In this document: in pieces, positions 56,561 to 64,000 of the stretch
Numbering within the stretch: the first letter of the stretch is position 1
How the letters are laid out: every line of letters begins with the position of its first letter
DNA from: Imbricaverruca yamaguchii
Taxonomy: Eukaryota > Arthropoda > Thecostraca > Neoverrucidae
NCBI GenBank assembly: GCA_034440575.1
Contig: JAOTOL010001458.1
Span: 413,501-477,500, forward strand
Length of the DNA stretch: 64,000 nt
Direction of reading: 5' to 3'
The notes under the pieces: model-generated
Told to the model about the DNA's origin: nothing
Seen by the model: only the letters and a program-made list of their open reading frames with translations
Databases searched by the model: none
Translations under genes and position numbers: made by a program

Positions 56561-56787
56561 GCGGTCGGCTCGTGGTCGGCCGGCGTGTTGTTGCGACTGA
56601 ACGTTGCAGCGCAGGGTGTAACATGTCTAAACATTTACACATGATACCGTTTGCCGGCGGCACGGCTGTTTAGCCCCGGTCCGGTTCCCCAGGGAGCGTC
56701 GCCGGGTCCGCCGGAACCGTCCGTGTTTTCCTTTGAGGCGGTGGCCGCGCGCTGGAATGTGTGAGTGTCCGGTGGCCTGCTACCGCC
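56561..56787. other. GC-rich flank, no gene seen
   Basis: Nothing recognised. Confidence 0.45.
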
Positions 56788-57020
56788 GTGTCTGATACCC
56801 GTCTGTGACGACCCGCTGACCTGTGACGGTCCGCTGACCTTTGACGGTCCTGTCCCGTACCCGTCTGTGAAGGCCATGTCAGAAACCCGACTGTGACGAT
56901 CCGCTGACCTGTGACGGTTCGCTGACCTGTGACCGTCCTGTCCGTTACCCGACTGTGACAGTCCACTGACCTGCGACGGTTCGCTGACCTGTGACTGTCC
57001 TGTCCGTCACCCGTCTGTGA
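56788..57020. repeat. Minisatellite, ~19-bp subunit in ~70-bp blocks
   Basis: CTGTGACGGTCCGCTGACC repeats with CCTGTCCGTTACCCGACTG inserts. Three to four higher-order blocks. Confidence 0.9.
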
Positions 57021-57283
57021 CAGCACGATATTCTGTCACAGAAACTTCTGCCACCCCACCCCCACCCCCCACCCCCTCTCAAGACACGAACGACATCCAC
57101 GGTGGCTTGCAAACCACCGCTGGCCTGCAGCTCCTGCATGCCACAAAGTAGAGCAGCACACGGTTTCACGGACTGCACTGACATAATTCGATGGACCGTT
57201 TCACGCTGGCCGGGCTGCTGTGATATTTCAACCACTTGCATTCAGTGAATGGGCACGTCGTCAAGTGTGCGTAGGCGTGCAAC
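57021..57283. other. Unique sequence with a C-rich tract
   Basis: CCACCCCACCCCCACCCCCC (57050-57079) resembles the tracts at 51.6 and 52.45 kb. No gene is seen. Confidence 0.45.
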
Positions 57284-57476
57284 GAGGCCAGGGATGTAGG
57301 CGGGTCACATGAAGGCTAGAGGTGTAGGCGGGTCACATCAAGGCTAGAGGTGTAGGCAGATCCCAAAGAGGCCCGGGATGTAGGTGGGTTCCAAAGAGGC
57401 CAAAGGCGTAGGCGGATCCTAAAGAGATCAGAGATGTAGGCGCGCCACGAGACCAGAGGTGTAGGCGGGTCCAAAA
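57284..57476. repeat. Minisatellite, ~27-bp unit, seven copies
   Basis: GAGGCYAGAGGTGTAGGCGG plus GTCACAT or TCCAAA. Moderately diverged. Confidence 0.93.
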
Positions 57477-57641
57477 GTGTCGGTTGGAGACGACGAGTGG
57501 TGAACAGTTCAGCTCAGGAGAACGCGCTCTGACATGCGGAGAGGCGAGGAAACGAGATGTCATCCAATTGATGTCAAACAATCGAACATAGTAGCTGATA
57601 CTATCAAATATGCCCACAATTAAGCGACACTTCGTGCCGTG

Positions 57642-57645
57642 TTAA
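57642..57645. repeat. TTAA target site, left of family B copy 2
   Basis: TTAA precedes CACGCGCCC, as at 15438. Confidence 0.7.
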
Positions 57646-58075
57646 CACGCGCCCAAGAGAGCCTGTCATACGGCGCGAATCAGAAGAGAGGGGAACGAGA
57701 TCTTGTCCCTCCTTTGAATCTCTGAAGCTACTGAATCTAGAATCGCGAAGTTGGGAGGCGAGATTGCGGCTACAGTGAACTATCCCGTGTAAATTTTGCT
57801 ATCTTAGGTCAATGCTTTCAGGATCAAATGAGGTTTACCGATCGGCCAACACCGCGTCGCTGAGCCATCGCATCAACGAAATATTTAAGGGGACCAGCTT
57901 GTAGCCGATCAGTCGATTTTGCACCCCTATAGTTCCTGTATTTACCGAAGGATTTAAATGTTACAAATGCGTGCTACGTGCATATCAGCTTAAAACAAAA
58001 TCGCACGAGTCACTACAATATCCCTTCCCTTTTATGAGTTATCTTCTAAAATCAGGTCCGCTGGGGTCCCCTCTC
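57646..58075 (+). mobile_element. TTAA-type element, family B copy 2 (right end unresolved)
   Basis: Starts CACGCGCCCAAGAGAGCCTG. A GGGGAACG...CTTGTCCCTCC hairpin follows, then the three-half-site cluster, then landmarks shared with copy 3 (CCATCGCATCRACGA, GATTTTGCACCCC, AAATCGCACGAG, ATGAGTTATC). The right terminus is eroded, so the end given is approximate. Confidence 0.7.
57806..57836 (+). promoter_or_regulatory. Half-site cluster in family B copy 2
   Basis: AGGTCA (57806), GGATCA (57821) and AGGTTT (57831), with spacers of 9 and 4 as in copy 1. The two right sites are mutated here. Confidence 0.45.
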
Positions 58076-61000
58076 ATCCATTCGGTGCTTGTGCTATGTG
58101 TGGAGTTTGGATATCTCAGGAGCTTCAGCTGATTCGGCTATATCGGTTTGAATGCTAAAAGTAATGAACTCGAACATGCAAATCAAGCTGCGACAGACAG
58201 CATCGTTTTATGAAAATGATTGTGGTGGTTGAAATATTCAAGGATATATATGATGCGATGCGTGTGGACGGGAAGCTAGAAAACGATACAGAGCATATAG
58301 GTAAGTGTGAATAATAGTATGAGGAGAGTGATTTAAGAGGCGTGCCGGACCATAGAGGTCATTTGCGCCGCTTTTATGACATTATGTCTTGATCGTATAT
58401 AATGCTTATTCCTTGATAATGGTAGATACTCTGTGGCAAATACGAATGCGTTTACGGTATCAAAAGTCTGGCACTAGCATAAATATTACGTTCTTTACTT
58501 TGCATTTCCCAGCATGTCTCTTCCTGCGCACATACGCTGAGCTTCTTGGCTGAACTCCGACTACACCAACCCTCGCCAAATACACCGGCGTCACCACCGT
58601 GCGGCATGCGACTGACTCGTCCCACACAGTCCGCATCCCCTGAGTGGATCGTCCGTCACAGTCGAGGAGGCCGGCACATGCACGACTTGGCTCTGCTTAC
58701 GCACACTTCGTGACCAGAAGTCGAACGAACTGTTGGCATTCGTCGAGCGAGTATTGCTGGTTTCAGGCGTTTAAATACATTGTGTGGACAGTGGTGTGCT
58801 ATGTATATTATAATTGTTATACAAAACATGAACGAGATGGCTTGCGACACACCACTCATTTTTATAATTATGGTTAGCGATATAACTAAATGGAAGCAAG
58901 CCAGTAAGAAAATATATAAATTGGCCACATAGATATTTGTTTTCTATGCATTAAGACACTTTAACTTGACCACTGTGGGCGAACAAAATTTTCTGACTTC
59001 ATACCAAACAATGAATGCTTTCCATAATATCGGTCGAACTATGGACAGTGTTTCTAAAGTGAAGCACACACGGGCATGATCGTCCTCATGGTTCCAGACA
59101 GTGGATAATTGTGTGCACAACGTAATGGTATAATCAGATGTGTTGGTTATTCATGTCTAACTGTCAGGGAGAGTTCTACAATTTTATTTTGGATTGGGCG
59201 TGACTGTCATTGCCAATCGCCTTGCTAATGCTAGTGCCGGCACGACCACGAATGATAGGAGAACTCTGCAGTTAATGGGAAAATACATAAAAAGGTTCCA
59301 GATATGTTTCCACTTTACAGGAGACAGGCGAACAAGAAAATATTATCTATTGGTCATGCCGGGACATACTTACAGCTCGCACTGTTGCTCTTATGGCTAT
59401 TATATTCTTCTTCTTCAAATCCGCAGGATTAGCTCAAATCCTGGCAGGGAGTGGACATCTACATAAAATCACTAGCACAAGTCTGGATAGGGTGAACAAA
59501 ATGCGGAGGAGGAATTAATATCTATTAAAAGGAAAAAGGAGCAACGGAAAGACTTTCCTTTGACGTAACCTCCAGGAGATATTTGCCTTACCTTTGTCAG
59601 ATAAATTATCAGAGATGAACACCATCTTTTAGACAAATCAGAAAGGCTAAGAATAGCATTTCCAATTAATCCAATGGTAACCTATAAAATAGGGAGGACT
59701 CTTCCAGATCATTTTATGCACAGCAAGACTAAGAATACATGTGTCTTCAAAACGGATATGCATGGACATGGCAACATCCCGTAATAGCATGGACATTTTC
59801 AAATGGGATTCTCTGACTTGGAGCATGGTCGGTGCGAAACTGAAACTTTACCAGACTTCGTAAGTTTGAATGACTATTGTTTAATGTGAACTTGACGCTA
59901 ATGACGTCATGTCAACTTGATACAATTATCTTTTTATTAGAGTGAAGACGGTAAATGTAGCTATCGTGGGCAGTAATTGGTAATCTGGTAGACAAGTGAG
60001 CGGGGCGCATCAATGTCCATGTATATCCCTAATTCTGTTGTTATCCACGTATTTGCCAATGGCTGTCATTGGCACCCTAGTTGTTCCCGACAATTCCCGC
60101 GAACAGCTGATTGTTCAGCTGTTCGTCGTAAAGCTGGAAGCACATATTCAGTATATTCGTGACATTCGAATGGTATTCATGGAATTCATGAACATTTTCA
60201 ATCTATCAATCAAATCGTTCTGTTGATTTTCTTTCATCAAGCAGATTCGACATTACGGACACACCCTGGCGGCAGAAAAAGTAAACACCTGTGAGAACGG
60301 TGAAATCGGTCGTTAAATCGTGGACAACCGTGACAGGCCATGGCTTTACCTCTGAATGTCGATTGAATTGACGTCCACGAGTATCCCCTTCTGGATCAAT
60401 ATAAATTAATGGAAATGTAATGTCCATGCTTTCCATTGAGTCCATGGATTTCAAATATTTTTTGTTTGTTAAATCCAGCAGTGTCCGAGTTGAAGAGAGC
60501 ATTATGGTCGGCTGGGCCCAGGGGAAGCAGGCTTGTAGAAATAACTGTGTTACTTGTAAACGTGTACATGAGGAGGGGAGGAGGGGAGGGGAGAGGACAA
60601 GGTAAAACATTCCACTGGAATTCAATGCACTTTTGACGGAGCGATTGTATTTACGACAAACAATGTAGTGCATGGTGCACAGTGTGCAAAATGCGGCTCA
60701 ATTTTTAAGTCGGAGAAACAGGAGGAACCCCGTATAACCACGCAGACATAATATATCGAGTGTTAAAAAAGAGTAGAGAACTCCCCAATGGTTGACTTTC
60801 GCGTGGAGGGTCATTATATCGATGACATGTGGGTCGTAAGTAAAAAAGGATGTAGGAAAATTGAGCACGGTACAGACGTGTTAGTGAAAAGAGTTGGATA
60901 GGGCTCTTAGGAGCCCTAGGTCATCGGTGCTGTTAATCAAGGCGCGGAGAATACAAGGAAACGACAGTCTCACTGCTGTCACGGTTGGCGAACGACGAGG

Positions 61001-61736
61001 AAATCCTAGTCTGCTCATAAATAGGCCCGCGTCTCAGGCGATTCAGGTAGGTATAATAAGGATACACAGCGTGAATGCACCACCGAATGTGATGTGTATG
61101 TGCCCAAAAGATATTCGAAGAAGAACGTGTGCAGATTTGGTCGGGTGATCTTTTGAAATCAAAATCATAATTAGACGCAACTGCGGTGTGACGTGCTCTA
61201 AATCTGACGAAACTCCCATTGTATTCTTCTTGTCATGGTTGAAGCCCTACCCGTCTCATGCAAGTATGTTGTTTTTTTCCAATTAGGGTTCAAACTTAGC
61301 GACATTTATCGTTGAAAAGGATGAAGAATGCATGCCTTTCAAACGTACGAAAGATTTCCTTCTAGTTGCCATGAACTGTAAGAACAAGTGCCATGAATGT
61401 TTTCCGCTGGCTTGATTAGGTCAGGATTTTACCTCATGCGTGTCCAAGTTACCATGCCATTTTAGCTGCCACGTATTCATATTTAGTTTTTCATTGCACA
61501 GACATACAAATAATATAACAGCCTAAGATGCTTTATAGCAGACGCAATACTCACTTTGCTCTATTTTCATCTACATACGACGCTATTTAGGCCGTAAATA
61601 TGCATCATATTCCGCATTGAAAAAAAACCATGACTTGCTCTCTTGTTTCAAATCAAGTTGTCATACCAGGAATCAAACGCCTCCACAACGGCTCAAGTAG
61701 AACCTCTAGAATGAAGTGTTTATTAATTCCTATTGG
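58076..61736. other. Unique AT-richer sequence, no gene recognised
   Basis: The longest stretch of the window without arrays. ORFs reach 155 codons (minus strand, 60206-60673) but carry no motif I recognise. A small hairpin, AGGGCTC/GAGCCCT, lies near 60900-60917. Confidence 0.4.
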
Positions 61737-62230
61737 CACGCGTGCCGATGAGCCTCTCATACAACGTTCACCGGATGAAGGAGGGTCAGATTCAGCCCTC
61801 CCCCCCCCCATGATCTCGGGAAGAACTGAAGCTTGAAGCACAAAACTGAAGGGTGGAACAACCGAACTGAACCAGTTTCAGTATAAATCTTAAGACCCCA
61901 GGTCAACACCTCTAGGATCAAACGAGGTCAGGATCGGCGTAATGTGGTAACATTACGCCGTCGCGCCATCGCATCGACGAGTCCTTTGTGACCTTGGACG
62001 TTCGCCAGCCGAGAGGCCGGTCAGCGATGTGCCTGCCGTCCGATCGAATTTGCACCCCGCAGTTATTATATCTACCAACGCATTTTGACTGTGTGTTGCA
62101 TGGGATGTGCTTAGCACTTTATGAAAGTTCACGCGATTTCAAACAACATCGCCGCCTATTCATGAGATATCGTAAAAATGGAGGTGTTGCGTTTTCCGCA
62201 ACAGCCGTGCACCCTTCCGTGGCCTGTGTT
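61737..62230 (+). mobile_element. Family B copy 3 (TTAA lost, right end unresolved)
   Basis: Starts CACGCGTGCCGATGAGCCTC, matching the copy 2 terminus, but TTGG replaces TTAA. It then has a GGAGGGTCAGATTCAGCCCTCC-like hairpin core, the half-site cluster, an extra 10-bp stem hairpin (GGCGTAATGT/ACATTACGCC, 61936-61959), and landmarks shared with copy 2 (CGCCATCGCATCGACGA, AATTTGCACCCC, TTCATGAGATATC). End approximate. Confidence 0.65.
61900..61930 (+). promoter_or_regulatory. Half-site cluster in family B copy 3
   Basis: AGGTCA (61900), GGATCA (61915) and AGGTCA (61925), spacers 9 and 4, identical in layout to copies 1 and 2. Confidence 0.5.
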
Positions 62231-62403
62231 GATGTCCGCATAAGTTACCTGAATCAATTACTACTCAATTAACTTACTATAACATTGAACTTCAGGACGA
62301 TGAGGCGGGCCCCGGAGGACGAAGCACCTCCACTTGAGCAGCCTCGCATGATCACCAGTGACCTGCGGGGAAACACGGCGCTCCATCGCTGGTGGGCGAG
62401 AAT

Positions 62404-62452
62404 GATCAACCCTGGTCGATGCACCCTAAAGCCCAAATAACTAACTAACTCT
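62404..62452 (-). repeat. Dispersed repeat family D, copy 3 (minus strand)
   Basis: CTGGTCGATGCACCCTAAAG and CCCAAATAACTAACTAACT are the complement of the ends at 39135 and 43135. The AACT-repeat tail lies at the right. The body may extend left to about 62300. Confidence 0.6.
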
Positions 62453-62459
62453 ATCGCTG

Positions 62460-62890
62460 TGCCGCCAGTCGGTCGCGGTCTACACCGGCCCGCTCACTCT
62501 GCCGTGTCCGGCGGTCGCCACCCGCTGCCGGCCGACCGGCCGCCGCAAGAAACTAATTACCATCGCAGATACAAATGCACTGGGACCGGCGATGGACCGC
62601 TGATGGACGGCCGGCCGGCAAACAATCGGCAATACTGGCGCGCCGCGGCCGTGCCGGCGCGCCGGCATCGCCGCGGCGCGCCGGAGGTGTCAATCGCGCG
62701 CCGCGGGGGGCGACGCGCCGCCGTCGCCGCCGGCGACCGGTGCCATCGCGTGTCACGACTTGTAAAAATACGCCGTCAGGGGGCGGCGGCGCGGGCGGTG
62801 TTATGCGCGCCACCCGCCTGCCGCGGCCGCGTATTTTGATGGGCTTCGGCACCACGCCGCTTGCCAATCACTCAGGACGAGGCGGGCGTG
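62460..62890. other. CpG-rich block
   Basis: Very GC-rich with long runs of CGCGCC and CGGCGG. ORFs of 100-126 codons on both strands are composition-driven. ACTAATTACCATCGC is an AT-rich inclusion near 62551. Confidence 0.5.
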
Positions 62891-62924
62891 AACAATAGAG
62901 ACATCGCCGGCGCTCATGGGCACG

Positions 62925-63480
62925 CCAACACCGGGGAAATGATACCGGGACGGTGATGCCAGAGCGGTGATGCCGGCACGGTGATACCGGGACGATGATG
63001 TCGGTACATTGCTACCGGAACAAAATACTGGAACAGTGATACTGGAACAGTGATGCCTGAATAGTGATAATAAGACAGTAATACCGGGACATTTACACCC
63101 GGGCACTGATACCGTGGCAGTGATACCGGGACACTACTACCCGAGCAGTGACACCTGGACAGTGGTATGCAGCGGGGAAGTGATACCCGAACAGTGACAC
63201 CAGGACGTTGGTATGTACTGGGAAAGTGATAGCGGAACAGTGATACCAGGCAAGTGATGCCGGGAAGTCGTGCCAAGGTCGTGATACCGGTCAGTGACGT
63301 GAAGAACTGATGCTAAGTAGTGATATCGGGAGAGTGATAACACGGGAGTGCTGCCATGAGAGTGCCACGGGCGCGGCGATACCGGAACTATGCCGTTGAG
63401 ACACTTACACCGAAGCTGTTATATCGAGGGAATTCATACTAGAGCAGTGATATCGAGAAAATGATGTTGGGTAGTCATGC
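62925..63480. repeat. Degenerate minisatellite, ~20-bp unit
   Basis: CGGGACAGTGATACC-type units repeated about 27 times with many substitutions; left and centre are the most regular. Confidence 0.9.
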
Positions 63481-64000
63481 CGGGGAAGTCATACGCGGCC
63501 GGTTTGGAGACACAAACCACAGCGTGTTCCGATGTAGTGCAGCGGGCATCAACCACAAACGCAAATATGATGTACAACATACGGGCCACCGACCGTACTT
63601 GGCCGGGCACTACGGAGAGCGACCACCACGAATTGACATGCTACGAATTGCGGTACAACTTCATGAAGTAATTATTGAAAGGCTGAGGCTAAGACAGATA
63701 ACGCGGTATACCAACAGCGCCACAGTTCGAGCTACGTCAGATCAAGTCATAAGCGTCAACAACGGGAGCGCGTATTATAACATGCTGGATATGTTGAAAC
63801 GCCCAAAGCGCTGGATATGTTCAAACGCGACGAAGGCAATAATGACAAGTTATCAGTGACATGGCATCAGTGATTAGTTACCATGGGCAGTTGTATCTGT
63901 GATATGTTACCTTGAATGTGGGTCACATTAGAAGCATCAACAGTGTTGCTTGAAAGTGGGAGCCTGCTATATCACGGAATGGGCGTGGAGCAAACAAAGG
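63461..64000. other. Unique sequence; weak ORF of 132 codons
   Basis: The plus-strand ORF 63461-63859 begins in the array and continues into non-repetitive sequence without stops. I recognise no domain. A 24-bp duplication around GCTGGATATGTTSAAACGC lies at 63783-63832. It could be part of an exon but nothing supports this. Confidence 0.25.

Noticed and set aside
60206..60673. 155-codon minus-strand ORF
   Set aside because: Not repeat-derived, but no domain or motif is recognised and the length is within chance for this much sequence.
63461..63859. 132-codon ORF at the right edge
   Set aside because: It starts within a degenerate array and has no recognisable domain; cannot be separated from chance.

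Overview
This 64 kb window looks like nuclear DNA of an invertebrate animal, probably intergenic or intronic. The evidence is tRNA-derived SINEs with target-site duplications, short DNA transposons flanked by TTAA, long (AT)n, (GT)n and (GA)n runs, more than 35 unrelated minisatellites, CpG-rich blocks without CpG depletion, and no bacterial-style gene organisation. I cannot name the species; crustacean, chelicerate or mollusc are all possible guesses. I found no open reading frame that I recognise as a protein gene. Nearly all long ORFs lie inside tandem repeats or CpG-rich blocks and are explained by base composition. No true tRNA or rRNA gene was seen.

Layout. 0-13 kb: twin abutting palindromes (275-326), a 1.46 kb minisatellite (461-1919), CpG-rich blocks, two SINE copies with clear target-site duplications (3712-3899, 7927-8115), a fold-back element (7346-7550), and a perfect 44-bp palindrome nested in a larger inverted repeat (12624-12864). 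13-26 kb: a third SINE copy, a TTAA-flanked 930-bp element (15442-16371), then a dense run of arrays with units of 10, 36, ~70, ~20, 60, 11, 15, 34 and 16 bp. The 34-bp array appears to be split by a piggyBac-like element. 26-46 kb: a tRNA-like SINE head (28134-28205), a complete piggyBac-like MITE (29361-30195), and arrays with units of 22, 75, 9, 27, 24 and 40 bp separated by CpG-rich blocks. 46-64 kb: long AT/GT microsatellites, a second complete piggyBac-like MITE in the opposite orientation (50213-51008), more arrays, two further copies of the TTAA/CACGCG family (57646, 61737), and a terminal GC-rich block.

Most notable. Two families of TTAA-type non-autonomous elements both carry a cluster of AGGTCA-like half-sites about 140-190 bp from their left end, including a four-base-spaced direct repeat (DR4, the spacing used by several nuclear-receptor/RXR dimers). 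In the piggyBac-like family both complete copies have DR4-N12-DR4. In the other family three diverged copies keep half-site-N9-half-site-N4-half-site. These elements are therefore candidates for dispersing nuclear-receptor sites. Second, at least ten unrelated minisatellites share a GTGAC/GTCAC core. Both observations come from reading the sequence by eye and need statistical testing.
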